From contig NZ_CP162102.1 of assembly GCF_042466665.1 (NCBI RefSeq), positions 7,378,001 through 7,442,000 of the forward strand: DNA of 64,000 nt. Direction: 5' to 3'. The translations under genes were made by a program, and so were the position numbers. Under the pieces are notes generated by a model. The model saw only the letters and a program-made list of their open reading frames with translations, was not told the DNA's origin and made no database searches. Position 1 is the stretch's first letter, and every line of letters starts with the position of its first letter. Below are positions 19,164 through 27,100 of the stretch, piece by piece. Origin of the DNA: Peterkaempfera podocarpi. GTDB taxonomy: Bacteria; Actinomycetota; Actinomycetes; Streptomycetales; Streptomycetaceae.

Positions 19164-20108
19164 TCAGAGGTCGACAGCCGTCCCCAGGCCGTGGGCACGG
19201 GCGAATCCATGGACGACCGACGCAGCCGCGACATCCAGCGCCGCGTGGCCCGTCGACTTGAAGACGGTCAGCTCCCCGGGCTGCCGGCGGCCGGGATGGT
19301 CGCCGCCGAGCACCGATCCGAGCAGGGTGACGCGATCGGGCGCCACGCCCTGGAGCTCATGGGCGCCCGCGGGCGGTGCGGACGCGGCCGCCCCGGCCCA
19401 CTCCGCGAAGAGCGAGCCGTCGCGGACGGTCTCCGGGTCGAGTTCCGGCCCCTCCGAACCGCCGACGGAGCTGATGTGCGCCCCTTCGGCCAGCCAGTTC
19501 CGCCGGATCACGGGCTCGGCGGCGCCGGTGCAGCAGAAGACGACGTCGGCGCCGCTCACCGCTGCTTCGACCGTGTCCGCCGAAGCGGTCGGGTGCCCCG
19601 CCGCGGTCTGCCGGGCACGTTCCGGATCGCGCCCGCCGACCACCACGGGAGTGTCACCGGTCACGGCGGCGAGCAGTGCGACCTGGGCGCGGGCCTGCGC
19701 CCCCGTCCCGATGACGGCGATACGTGCGGGGTGCGGGGCGGCGAGCGCCTGCATACTCGCGGTCGCGGTCGCGGCGGTGCGCACCGCCGTGATCGACTCC
19801 GCGTCCATCAGCGCCAGCAGCCGCCCGTCGTGCTCGTCGAAGAGGGCCACGACACCGCGGTGCTCGCTTCTGCCCGTGCGGCCCGGAGCGGCGAACACCG
19901 ACACCAGTTTGGCGGCCAGCCCCAGCCCGGGGACATGGGCCGGCATCGCACCGAGGAGCCCGGCCGGTGCCCGCGCCGCGATCCGGGGCGGGGCCGACAC
20001 CTCGCCGCGGGCGATCGCGACCAGCGCCGATGTGACGGCGTCCAGCACCCGGGCCGGATCGAGCGCCGCCCGGGTCTGCGACCGGTCGAGTATCAGGACG
20101 CTGCTCAC
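19164..20108 (-). CDS. ornithine cyclodeaminase / mu-crystallin family enzyme
   Basis: 314 residues. The GTG start at 20108 overlaps the stop of the IclR gene as GTGA, so the two are translationally coupled. The NAD-binding motif is RIAVIGTGAQARAQVALLAAV (about residues 125-145). Family features seen: the N-terminal LDRSQTRAALDPARVLDAVTSAL, GLAAKLVSVFAAP (the Lys that contacts the substrate carboxylate lies here), LMDAESITAVRTAATATASMQALA and the final FKSTGHAALDVAAASVVH. Family members act as cyclodeaminases, imine reductases or opine-type dehydrogenases. Co-transcription with an IclR regulator and opposition to an amidohydrolase and an M19 protein suggest catabolism of an amino-acid or dipeptide-like compound. 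Confidence 0.85.
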   Translation of the reverse strand: MSSVLILDRSQTRAALDPARVLDAVTSALVAIARGEVSAPPRIAARAPAGLLGAMPAHVPGLGLAAKLVSVFAAPGRTGRSEHRGVVALFDEHDGRLLALMDAESITAVRTAATATASMQALAAPHPARIAVIGTGAQARAQVALLAAVTGDTPVVVGGRDPERARQTAAGHPTASADTVEAAVSGADVVFCCTGAAEPVIRRNWLAEGAHISSVGGSEGPELDPETVRDGSLFAEWAGAAASAPPAGAHELQGVAPDRVTLLGSVLGGDHPGRRQPGELTVFKSTGHAALDVAAASVVHGFARAHGLGTAVDL

Positions 20109-20959
20109 TCGGGGCCTCTCTGCGGAAGGGGGTCCGCTGCCGGACCGGCCGGGCCTGCGGCGGTCCGGCCGTCGCTCTGCCGCTCCGCGGCCGTCGGCGG
20201 CGGAGGGGTGTCCGAGGACAGGACCGTGAGGGTGCGCTGCAGTTCGGCGGTGGCCTCGTGCAGCGCCCTGGCCACCTCGGTGAGCTGGGGCTCCTCGAAC
20301 TCCGCGTCGGGGCCCACCACGGTGAGCGCGCAGATGGGCGTCCCCTTGGCGGATGTCACGGCGCGGCTGATCGACGCGATCAGCTTCTCGTTGCGGCCGC
20401 GCTCCAGGGCGTACCCGGTGCGCTCCGCCTGCGCGATGTCCGCCGGCAGGGGGTCGTCGCCGGTCAGCGTATGGCCGGCCTCCTGGGCCTGGCGCAGATA
20501 GGGGCCGCGTGCCTCCGGGGCGAGCGCGGCCACCAGCGCCAGCGGCCCGGCGAACCTGTGCACCGGCAGCATGCTGTCGCGCAGGTCGGAGATCATCTCC
20601 AGCCTGGAGGGGCGGACGACGTCGATCACCCGGGACCGGTCGGACTCCAGAACCTGAAGGTTGACCATCATGCCGGTGCGGGCCGACAGGTCCTCCAGCA
20701 CGGGACGGGCGACCGCCGCGAGCGAGCGGGTGGCGGAGGCGTGGGAGAGCTGGAGTGCGACGGTACCGGGCAGATAGTGGTCGCCCGCGCGGAGCACCCA
20801 GCCGCGCCGCACCAGGTCGAGCAGCACCCGGTAGGCGGTCGCGCGGTGCAGTCCGACCTCCTCGGCGAGCTCGCTGAGGCGCACGGGACGGTCCGACCGG
20901 GCGACTGCCTCGATCAGGTCCAGTGCTTTGTCCACGGCCGAGCTGGAGGACCGGGGCAT
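20105..20959 (-). CDS. IclR-family transcriptional regulator
   Basis: 284 residues. ATG at 20959, with GAGAGGGG 10 bases upstream. N-terminal winged HTH (AVDKALDLIEAVARSDRPVRLSELAEEVGLHRATAYRVLLDLVRRGWV), then the GAF-like effector domain (LPGTVALQLSHAS to RAVTSAKGTPICALTVVG). The last 45 residues after ELQRTLTVL are a Pro/Ala-rich tail absent from typical members. It probably controls itself with the coupled cyclodeaminase-like gene and the divergent amidohydrolase operon through the palindrome at 21030-21048. Confidence 0.9.
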   Translation of the reverse strand: MPRSSSSAVDKALDLIEAVARSDRPVRLSELAEEVGLHRATAYRVLLDLVRRGWVLRAGDHYLPGTVALQLSHASATRSLAAVARPVLEDLSARTGMMVNLQVLESDRSRVIDVVRPSRLEMISDLRDSMLPVHRFAGPLALVAALAPEARGPYLRQAQEAGHTLTGDDPLPADIAQAERTGYALERGRNEKLIASISRAVTSAKGTPICALTVVGPDAEFEEPQLTEVARALHEATAELQRTLTVLSSDTPPPPTAAERQSDGRTAAGPAGPAADPLPQRGPE

Positions 20960-20997
20960 GCTTCATCGCCCCTCTCGTGGGTGGGCAGCGTTCAGGT

Positions 20998-21025
20998 ACA
21001 GTAGCGCGAGTTTCAAATAGCGCAA
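20998..21025 (-). promoter_or_regulatory. probable promoter of the IclR operon
   Basis: On the minus strand TTGCGC (21025-21020) and TACTGT (21003-20998) are separated by 16 bases, giving a leader of about 30 bases to the ATG at 20959. Confidence 0.6.
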
Positions 21026-21029
21026 CGCC

Positions 21030-21048
21030 TGTTACATACACCGTAACA
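21030..21048. promoter_or_regulatory. candidate IclR operator
   Basis: TGTTAC-N7-GTAACA, a perfect 6+6 inverted repeat in the divergent gap, just upstream of the -35 of the IclR promoter and 60 bases before the amidohydrolase start. It stands out as AT-rich in this genome. Confidence 0.65.
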
Positions 21049-21109
21049 TTACCGCGACCGCCGGACACGGGAACAGGTCGCTCGCCGTCACAAGGAAGAG
21101 GTGGAATCG

Positions 21110-22456
21110 ATGGGCCACGAGGCCGCCGGAGCTCCGACTCCCCATGCCGCGCCGGAGAAGGGGACGACTGCGGTGTACCGCGGTGCGACCTTGATCGACG
21201 GGACCGGCGGACCGGCCCGGCCGTCGACGACGATCGTCGTCGACGGCGGTGAGATCCTGCTGGTCGCCCCCGACGGCGAGATCCCCGACGACCTCCTGGA
21301 CGGCGCGGAGACCGTCGATCTCCAGGGCCGCTTCGTCATCCCCGGGCTGATCGACTCCCACCAGCACATCGCCACTCCCCCGAACCGCGCCCTCGCCGAG
21401 GAGACCCTGCGGCGCCATGTGTACGGCGGTGTCACCGCGATCCGTGACATGGCGGACGACCTTCGGCAGGTCGGCGACCTCGCCCGGGCCACCCGCGTCG
21501 GCGAGATCCCCGGTCCGGACATCCACTACGCCGCGCTGATGGCCGGGCCGAGCTTCTTCGACGACCCGCGCACCTGGCAGGTGTCGCAGGGCGAGACACC
21601 GGGCGCCGTCCCCTGGATGCAGGCGATCACCGAGGAGACCGACCTGCCGCTGGCCGTCGCCATGGCCAGGGGCACCCACGCCCGGGCGATCAAGATCTAT
21701 GCGGACCTGCCGCCGGCCCTGGTCGCCGCGATCACGGCCGAGGCCCACCGGCAGGGCATCGCCGTCTGGGCGCACGGCACCGTGTTCCCGACCCGGCCGT
21801 CCGAGGTGGTCGCGGCGGGTGTCGACGCGGTCTCGCACATCACCCTGCTCGCCTATGAGGCGGGCGCCGAGCCGCTGAACGGCTACAAGGACAAGCCCGC
21901 CATCGAGTACGACCGGTTCGCGGACGGCGACGACCCGAAGCTCCAGGCGCTCTTCGAGCAGATGCTGGAGCAGCGCACGGTCCTCGACGCCACCGCAGGA
22001 CTGTGGGCGTGGCTCGAGACCGAGACGGAGGACGACGACGAGCGGGCCAGGGCCCGCGCCAACTCCGTACTGGCGGCCCGGCTCACCGCCCACGCGCACC
22101 GGGCCGGTGTGCCGATCTCCGCGGGGACCGACTACGAGACCGAGCCGCACGACCCGTATCCGGCGCTCTACGACGAGATGGCCTTTCTTGCCGACCGGTG
22201 CGGTCTGTCCCCCGCGGAGGTCATCCGCTCCGCCACCCTGGTCGGAGCCATGAGCCTCGGGGCCGAGGCCGCCATGGGCACCGTGGAGAGCGGAAAGCTC
22301 GCCAACTTCGCGGTGCTGTCCGAGGACCCCCTGCAGGACCTCGCCCATCTGCGCAGCATTGAGTTCGTGGTCAAGCGCGGCCACCGCTACGACCGGACCG
22401 ACTACCGCCCCACCGGCGCACCGGTCGAGGCCGAGCCGAAGGGATGTACCGACTGA
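21110..22456 (+). CDS. amidohydrolase-superfamily metal-dependent hydrolase
   Basis: 448 residues from the ATG at 21110 (AAGGAAGAGG upstream); a GTG at 21101 is possible. TIM-barrel hydrolase signs: the N-terminal beta-sandwich VYRGATLIDGTGGPARPSTTIVVDGG, then VIPGLIDSHQHI (HxH metal pair), KIYADLPP with the likely bridging Lys, IAVWAHGTV and VDAVSHITLL (metal His), SAGTDYE (metal Asp), and the closing AMGTVESGKLANFAVLSEDP. This is the imidazolonepropionase-like/prolidase-like group. Substrate unknown. It is followed directly by the M19 gene with TGATG coupling. Confidence 0.85.
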   Translation: MGHEAAGAPTPHAAPEKGTTAVYRGATLIDGTGGPARPSTTIVVDGGEILLVAPDGEIPDDLLDGAETVDLQGRFVIPGLIDSHQHIATPPNRALAEETLRRHVYGGVTAIRDMADDLRQVGDLARATRVGEIPGPDIHYAALMAGPSFFDDPRTWQVSQGETPGAVPWMQAITEETDLPLAVAMARGTHARAIKIYADLPPALVAAITAEAHRQGIAVWAHGTVFPTRPSEVVAAGVDAVSHITLLAYEAGAEPLNGYKDKPAIEYDRFADGDDPKLQALFEQMLEQRTVLDATAGLWAWLETETEDDDERARARANSVLAARLTAHAHRAGVPISAGTDYETEPHDPYPALYDEMAFLADRCGLSPAEVIRSATLVGAMSLGAEAAMGTVESGKLANFAVLSEDPLQDLAHLRSIEFVVKRGHRYDRTDYRPTGAPVEAEPKGCTD

Positions 22457-23529
22457 TGGGCACCGCACACGACTACCTGGTCGTCAATGCGCTGGGAGAG
22501 CTCGACAACCCCAATGCGGCGCACTCGTCGGCCGCGGCCGGAAAGCTGATCCAGAGCAGCGACGACCTGACGATCGACGCCCGCACCCTTGCGGACGCCC
22601 ACGCCTCGGGCCTCACCGCGGTCAACATCACGCTCGGCTACACCATGGGCGACATGCCGCCGTACGAGCACACCCTCCATGAGATCGAGGTCTGGGACGG
22701 CATCATCCGGGACAACCCGGCCGACCTCCTCAAGGTGCGCACCGTCGCCGACATCCACCGCGCCCGGCAGGAGCGCAGGGTCGGGGTCATCTACGGCTTC
22801 CAGAACGCCGTGGCCATCGGCGAGGACCTCGGCCGGATCGACACCTTCGACCGGCTTGGCGTGCGGGTCATCCAGCTCACCTACAACCAGGCCAACCACA
22901 TCGGCGACGGCTCGATGGCGCCGGAGAACCGCGGCCTGACCCCCTTCGGCCGCCAGGTGGTCGAGGGCCTCAACGACAGCCGGATCATGGTCGACCTGTC
23001 GCACAGCGGTGAGCGCACCTGCCTGGAGGCCGCCGAGATCTCCCGGCAGCCGGTCTCCATCAACCACACCGGCTGCCGCGCCCTCACCGACCTGCCCCGC
23101 AACAAGACGGACGAGGAACTGCGTCTGGTGGCGTCACGGGGCGGCTTTGTCGGCATCTACTTCATGCCCTTCCTGCACGCCTCCGGCCATGCGAGCGCAG
23201 AGGACGTGGTCGAGCACATCGACCATGCGGTGAACGTCTGCGGCGAGGACGCCGTGGGCATCGGCACCGACGGGCCGGTCACCTCGATCGACGACCTGGA
23301 CGCCTACCGGGCCCGGCTCGCGGAGCATGTCGCCCTGCGCGCGGCGGCCGGTGTGGGGGCGGCGGGGGAGCGGAGCGACACCTTCCCGTTCGTTGTCGAC
23401 CTGCGGGGCGTCGATCAGTTCCATGAGCTGGTCCGGCTGCTGGAACTGCGCGGCTACCGCTCGGAGCGGATCGAGAAGATCCTCGGGAAGAACTTCCTGG
23501 ACTACGCGGAGCGCATCTGGGCCGCCTGA
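22456..23529 (+). CDS. M19 membrane-dipeptidase-like protein with altered metal site
   Basis: About 357 residues from the ATG at 22456 that overlaps the previous stop (TGATG); an ATG at 22444 is possible but sits almost on the AAGGG. The renal-dipeptidase fold is clear: RVGVIYGFQNAVAIGEDLGRID, GVRVIQLTYNQANHIGDG, MVDLSHSGERTC, SINHTGCRALTDLPRNKTDEELRLVASRGGFVGIYFMP and VGIGTDGP. The two later metal His (DLSH, INH) are kept. The N-terminal HxD is replaced by VVNALGELD, and the bridging Glu (usually in GVEG or GIEG) is Gln in GFQN. I recall this ISN/GxQN subfamily from other bacteria; its activity is unproven. No signal peptide, so cytoplasmic. Confidence 0.82.
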   Translation: MGTAHDYLVVNALGELDNPNAAHSSAAAGKLIQSSDDLTIDARTLADAHASGLTAVNITLGYTMGDMPPYEHTLHEIEVWDGIIRDNPADLLKVRTVADIHRARQERRVGVIYGFQNAVAIGEDLGRIDTFDRLGVRVIQLTYNQANHIGDGSMAPENRGLTPFGRQVVEGLNDSRIMVDLSHSGERTCLEAAEISRQPVSINHTGCRALTDLPRNKTDEELRLVASRGGFVGIYFMPFLHASGHASAEDVVEHIDHAVNVCGEDAVGIGTDGPVTSIDDLDAYRARLAEHVALRAAAGVGAAGERSDTFPFVVDLRGVDQFHELVRLLELRGYRSERIEKILGKNFLDYAERIWAA

Positions 23530-23572
23530 GCCCTGCCACGCCACCCGGGGCACCCCTCGCGCCCCGGGACCC

Positions 23573-23614
23573 TGCGCCTCTGCGGCCGTGCAGTCCTCCG
23601 GCCGCAGAGGCGCA
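23573..23614 (+). terminator. terminator of the amidohydrolase/M19 operon
   Basis: A perfect 15-bp stem pairs 23573-23587 (TGCGCCTCTGCGGCC) with 23600-23614 around a 12-base loop, 44 bases past the stop. Confidence 0.9.
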
Positions 23615-23823
23615 GTCGGCTCCGGCGTCGGTTCGGGCCGCCCGGGCGCGGGCCCGGGGCCGTGGTGCGGCACGGCTTGACGGTGAGGGAGCGTCAGAAG
23701 ATCTGTCGGCCAAGGGGATCCGGCGGCAGTCGCGGGCCCTGCCGCAGCGGACCGCGGCCTTCCGATGGATGTCCGCCCCGCACGGCGCAGCGGCCGTGCG
23801 GGGCGGACACCGGGGTCAGTGCC

Positions 23824-25152
23824 TCAGGAGGCGCTGCAGCTGATGGAGCCGATCGGGAGGTTGTTCCCGGTGGAGTTGGCGGTGAAGCCGAAGGTGGTGG
23901 AGCCGTTGGCCGCGATCGTGCCGTTGTAGGCGGCATTGGTGACGGTCACGGCGCCGCTCGGCGCGGACAGGGTGCCGTTCCACAGGCTGGTGATCTGTGT
24001 CCCGGTCCCGGTTGTCCAGCTCACCGACCATTTGCTGAGCGGTGCGGTTCCATGGTTCATGACCGTGACCTGGCCCTGGAAGCCTCCGCTCCAGGAGTTG
24101 GTCACCGCATACTCGGCCATGCAGGCGCCGGTGGTGCCGCCGGTGGTGCCACCTGTGGTGGTCGTTCCGGCGGTGGTGCCGCCGATGGTGGTCGTTCCGG
24201 CGGTTGTACCGGCGGTGGTGCCGCCGGTGGTGGTCGTTCCGGCGGTGGTGCCTGCGGTGGTGCCGCCGGTGGTGGTTGTACCGGCGGTGGTGCCTGCGGT
24301 GGTGCCGCCGGTGGTGGTTGTACCGGCGGTGGTGCCTGCGGTGGTGCCGCCGGTGGTGGTTGTACCGGCGGTGGTGCCCGCGGTGGTGCCGCCGGTGGTG
24401 GTCGTGCCCGCAGTGGTCGTGCCACCGGTGGTGGTGGAGCCGCCGTTGATGCCCGTGACCTCACCGTGGCCGCCGTCGAAGGCGATGTCGGAGCAGGAGA
24501 AGAAGTTCTCGTTGCTGTCCGAGCGGACCCACTGGATGAAGATCAAGGCGTTGCCGGAGCGGCCCGAGGGCAGCGCCTGGGTCCAGTAGTAGTGGCCGGC
24601 GTCGGTGCCGGGCCCGCCGTCCGCGGGCGGGTCGGTGACGGTGCCGATCTGCTCCAGGTCGGCCCAGGCCAGCGGGGTGGTCGCGGACCAGCCCTGCTTG
24701 GTCACGTACACCCGGAAGGTGCCCGGGTGCTTGGCCCAGTCGCTGTACTGGAACTGGATCGAGGAGCCGGACGTCAGGTGCGTGCGCGGCCAGTCGTCAC
24801 GGGCCGCGTTGTAGGCGGAGAAGTCGTACGGCGACTTGTTGCCCGCGCTGCAGATCGTTCCGTCGGGCACATAGCCCTGGTTCTTGCCGCCCGCGTTGGA
24901 GTCGAGCACCGCGAACCAGTTGTACAGGGGTGTCGTCCCGCTCTGGGCGACGGCCGCGGCACAGGCCGGGTTGGTCGGCGTCAGGGCGCCGGTGGAGGTC
25001 TTGCCGTCCTCGTAGCACAGCCAGGTGCGGGAACCGGGCATCTGCGCAACACCGTGCGCCTGAGCCGTGCCCTGGCCGACGAGGAACAGGCCGAAGGTGG
25101 AGAGGATGGTGGCCAGAGTGGCGAGTAAGGACAGCTTCCTGCTTCTGTTCAA
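23824..25152 (-). CDS. secreted AA10 lytic polysaccharide monooxygenase with CBM2
   Basis: 442 residues, TTG start at 25152 with AAAGGA 7 bases upstream. The signal peptide ends AQA before His33, which becomes the mature N-terminal copper-binding His; the second brace residue is His142 in WAKHPGTF. HGVAQMPGSRTWLC, GTICSAGNKSPYDFSAYNA, DDWPRTHLTSG, TDAGHYYWTQALPSGRSGNALIF and NENFFSCSD match the cellulose-active, C1-oxidising CelS2/LPMO10C group rather than chitin-active members. A Thr/Gly linker (about residues 240-340) contains five copies of a 14-residue TTAGTTAGTTTTGG-type unit. A C-terminal CBM2 (CMAEYAVTNSWSGGFQGQVTVMN to SCSAS) binds cellulose. Expression is probably CebR-controlled (see 25240-25253). 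Confidence 0.95.
   Translation of the reverse strand: MNRSRKLSLLATLATILSTFGLFLVGQGTAQAHGVAQMPGSRTWLCYEDGKTSTGALTPTNPACAAAVAQSGTTPLYNWFAVLDSNAGGKNQGYVPDGTICSAGNKSPYDFSAYNAARDDWPRTHLTSGSSIQFQYSDWAKHPGTFRVYVTKQGWSATTPLAWADLEQIGTVTDPPADGGPGTDAGHYYWTQALPSGRSGNALIFIQWVRSDSNENFFSCSDIAFDGGHGEVTGINGGSTTTGGTTTAGTTTTGGTTAGTTAGTTTTGGTTAGTTAGTTTTGGTTAGTTAGTTTTGGTTAGTTAGTTTTGGTTAGTTAGTTTIGGTTAGTTTTGGTTGGTTGACMAEYAVTNSWSGGFQGQVTVMNHGTAPLSKWSVSWTTGTGTQITSLWNGTLSAPSGAVTVTNAAYNGTIAANGSTTFGFTANSTGNNLPIGSISCSAS
24197..24406. repeat. 42-bp tandem repeat in the LPMO linker, 5 copies
   Basis: Units begin at 24197, 24239, 24281, 24323 and 24365, exactly 42 bases apart, with a few substitutions. Each encodes 14 residues of the Thr/Gly/Ala linker. 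The exact period suggests recent slippage or unequal exchange and possible length variation between strains. Confidence 0.9.
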
Positions 25153-25239
25153 GGTGTTGTCCTTTCGGGCAACGCCCCCGAGGCCGAGCATGGTCCACCG
25201 CAGCCGGTCCCGGGGGGCTGGGGTGAACGATGCCATTCA

Positions 25240-25253
25240 TGGGAGCGCTCCCA
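25240..25253 (-). promoter_or_regulatory. CebR operator (cellobiose repressor box)
   Basis: TGGGAGCGCTCCCA, a perfect 14-bp palindrome identical to the known CebR consensus of Streptomyces. It begins 6 bases downstream of the -10 of the LPMO promoter, so a bound repressor would cover the transcription start. Confidence 0.92.
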
Positions 25254-25258
25254 TATCA

Positions 25259-25287
25259 AAAATACCGGGGAATCAACGGCATGTAAA
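25259..25287 (-). promoter_or_regulatory. LPMO promoter
   Basis: Minus strand TTTACA (25287-25282) and TATTTT (25264-25259) with a 17-base spacer, immediately upstream of the CebR box; leader of about 100 bases to the TTG start. Confidence 0.75.
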
Positions 25288-25865
25288 CAGTGCGTGCCCC
25301 GATATGTCATCAGGCCAGGTCAGGGCCTTGATCGATGGCATGCCCACCAAGGCTCGGGCAGAACGTCACCCGGCGCCGGGAATTCCCCTTTTACGGCCAT
25401 TTCGACGTTCGGTGGCCGATCGCATCCGATGCGGCGGCGGACCGGATCCGCTGCGATCGGCCCGCGTCGCCCGCGGAGCGCTCCGGTGGAACTGCGGAGC
25501 GGGGCTGATGGCCCGATACGCCGTCCGGCGCGAGCGGCACGGCCCTCGGCGAGCGGGGAGCGGCCACCGCGCCCTGGATGCCCTCGGCTCGCGCACCGCG
25601 CCCTGGATGCCCTCGGCTCGCGCTATGGGTCCGGGGAGGGGGAGAGGGAATTCGTGCCGCCCGGCGTGAGGCAGGAAATGCGTGACGTGCGGACCCTGCG
25701 GTCCGGCACGGCACCCTGCATCCCCATTTCCCCGCACTGTTCCCCCGTGCCGTTTTCCCGGCGGGTTTCCCCGTGTCCTGGATCGGGCACGATCGACTGC
25801 GCGCCCCGAAAGCGGAATCGACGAGGGGAAATGTCTCCGGCGGTCCGGTGGGAGCAGCCCGGCGA
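25288..25865. other. intergenic with a 29-bp tandem duplication
   Basis: About 580 bases between the LPMO promoter and the DUF5997 gene. A 29-bp unit starting CACCGCGCCCTGGATGCCCT is perfectly duplicated at 25565-25593 and 25594-25622. No gene is supported on either strand. Confidence 0.55.
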
Positions 25866-26249
25866 CTACTCCTTGGTGTTCTTCTCCTTGATGCGCAGCG
25901 CCTCCTTGCGGACCTCGGCCTGAACGGCACGCTCCTTGCGCAGCCATTCGGGATCGGCCGCCTTCAGCGCGTCGATCTGCTCGGTGGTGAGAGCCTCGGT
26001 GATACCGCCGCGTGCCAGCCCCGAGATGGAGACACCGAGCTTCGCCGCGACGACCGGCCGGGGGTGCGGGCCGGTGCGCCGCAGCTCGACCAGCCACTCG
26101 GGGGGATCGGCCTGGAGCGCGTTCAGCTCGTCACGGGAGACGACGTCCTCCTGGAACTCGGCAGGGGCGGCCTCGAGGTAGATACCCAGTTTCTTCGCCG
26201 CTGTGGCGGGCTTCATCGTCTGGGTGGCCTTGGGTTTGTGCGATGTCAT
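25866..26249 (-). CDS. DUF5997 family protein
   Basis: 127 residues, ATG at 26249. A small basic, Ala/Lys-rich helical protein: PKATQTMKPATAAKKLGIYLEAAPAEFQEDVVSRDELNALQADPPEWLVELRRTGPHPRPVVAAKLGVSISGLARGGITEALTTEQIDALKA, with two similar helical halves (ALQADPPEWLVELRR and ALKAADPEWLRKERA) that suggest an internal repeat. It is divergently paired with a LysR-type sensor protein, an arrangement I recall as common in actinobacteria. Function unknown. A TACCCT -10 lies 7 bases before the ATG, so the mRNA is probably leaderless. Confidence 0.85.
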   Translation of the reverse strand: MTSHKPKATQTMKPATAAKKLGIYLEAAPAEFQEDVVSRDELNALQADPPEWLVELRRTGPHPRPVVAAKLGVSISGLARGGITEALTTEQIDALKAADPEWLRKERAVQAEVRKEALRIKEKNTKE

Positions 26250-26256
26250 GGTGCCA

Positions 26257-26299
26257 AGGGTAGCGAGCGAACAGGCGCCCCGATCACGGCCGGTAGCCT
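26257..26299. promoter_or_regulatory. back-to-back -10 elements for leaderless divergent genes
   Basis: Minus-strand TACCCT (26262-26257) is 7 bases from the DUF5997 ATG, and plus-strand TAGCCT (26294-26299) is 6 bases from the GTG of the divergent gene. Neither start has a ribosome site, so both transcripts probably begin at or next to the start codon. Confidence 0.55.
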
Positions 26300-26305
26300 G
26301 GTCAT

Positions 26306-27100
26306 GTGACAGACATGGACGCAACCCCTTCGTTCCGGCTTGCATATGTGCCGGGAGTGACGCCCGCCAAGTGGATGCGGGTCTGGAACGAGAGGCTGCC
26401 CCAGGTCCCCCTCACTCTGGTTCCGATCCCCGCCGGTGAGGCGTCGGAGGTGCTGCGCGGCAGCGGCGCCGACGCCGGTCTCGTACGCTTCCCCGTCGAC
26501 CGGACGACTCTCAGCGCGATCCCTCTCTACACCGAGGTCACGGTGGTCGTGGTCCCCAAGGACCACCTGTTGGCCGCGGCCGACGAGGTGACCGTCGAGG
26601 ACCTGGCGGACGACATCGTGCTGCATCCCCTGGACGACACCCTCGGGTGGGAGAGCCTGCCCGGGAAGCCCGCGCTCGAGCGCCCCGCCAGCACGGCGGA
26701 CGCCGTCGAGCTGGTGGCGGCGGGTATCGGCGTCCTCGTCGTCCCGCAGTCGCTCGCCCGTCTGCACCACCGCCGGGACCTCACCTACCGGCCGCTCTCG
26801 GACGCCCCGCAGTCGCAGGTCGGGTTGTCCTGGCCGGAGGACAGGACGACCGACCTGGTGGAGGAGTTCATCGGGATCGTCCGCGGGCGGACGGTCAACA
26901 GCTCACGGGGGCGCGCCGCGCAGGCCGCCCCCGCCCCCGCCCCCGAGCCGAAGCAGAAGCGCACCACCACGGGCGGTGCGCGGCGGCAGGCCGCCGCCGG
27001 GAGCAAGAGCGGCGGGCGCCCGCGGACCGGTGGTTCCGGTGGTTCCGGCGGAGCCAAGTCCAACGCAGGCAAGCGCGGCAAGCCCCGCCGGCGTTCCTGA
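26306..27100 (+). CDS. LysR-type substrate-binding domain protein without DNA-binding domain
   Basis: 264 residues from the GTG at 26306. The sequence starts directly in the effector-binding fold of LysR regulators (FRLAYVPGVTPAKWMRVWNERLPQVPLTLVPIP, DAGLVRFPVDRTTLSAIPLYTEVTVVVVPKDH, DTADAVELVAAGIGVLVVPQSLARLH-type C-lobe) and has no N-terminal winged HTH. A basic, low-complexity tail (about residues 200-264, rich in Lys/Arg/Gly/Ser with GGSGGSGG) could bind nucleic acid non-specifically. Its divergent DUF5997 partner suggests they act together, the LysR-like part possibly as ligand sensor. Exact role unknown. Confidence 0.82.
   Translation: MTDMDATPSFRLAYVPGVTPAKWMRVWNERLPQVPLTLVPIPAGEASEVLRGSGADAGLVRFPVDRTTLSAIPLYTEVTVVVVPKDHLLAAADEVTVEDLADDIVLHPLDDTLGWESLPGKPALERPASTADAVELVAAGIGVLVVPQSLARLHHRRDLTYRPLSDAPQSQVGLSWPEDRTTDLVEEFIGIVRGRTVNSSRGRAAQAAPAPAPEPKQKRTTTGGARRQAAAGSKSGGRPRTGGSGGSGGAKSNAGKRGKPRRRS

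Noticed and set aside
24197..24406. CRISPR-like array
   Set aside because: The regular units have no unique spacers and lie in frame inside the LPMO gene.
23936..24589. Val/Pro repeat protein opposite the LPMO linker
   Set aside because: Antisense of the Thr/Gly linker repeats; no start signals.
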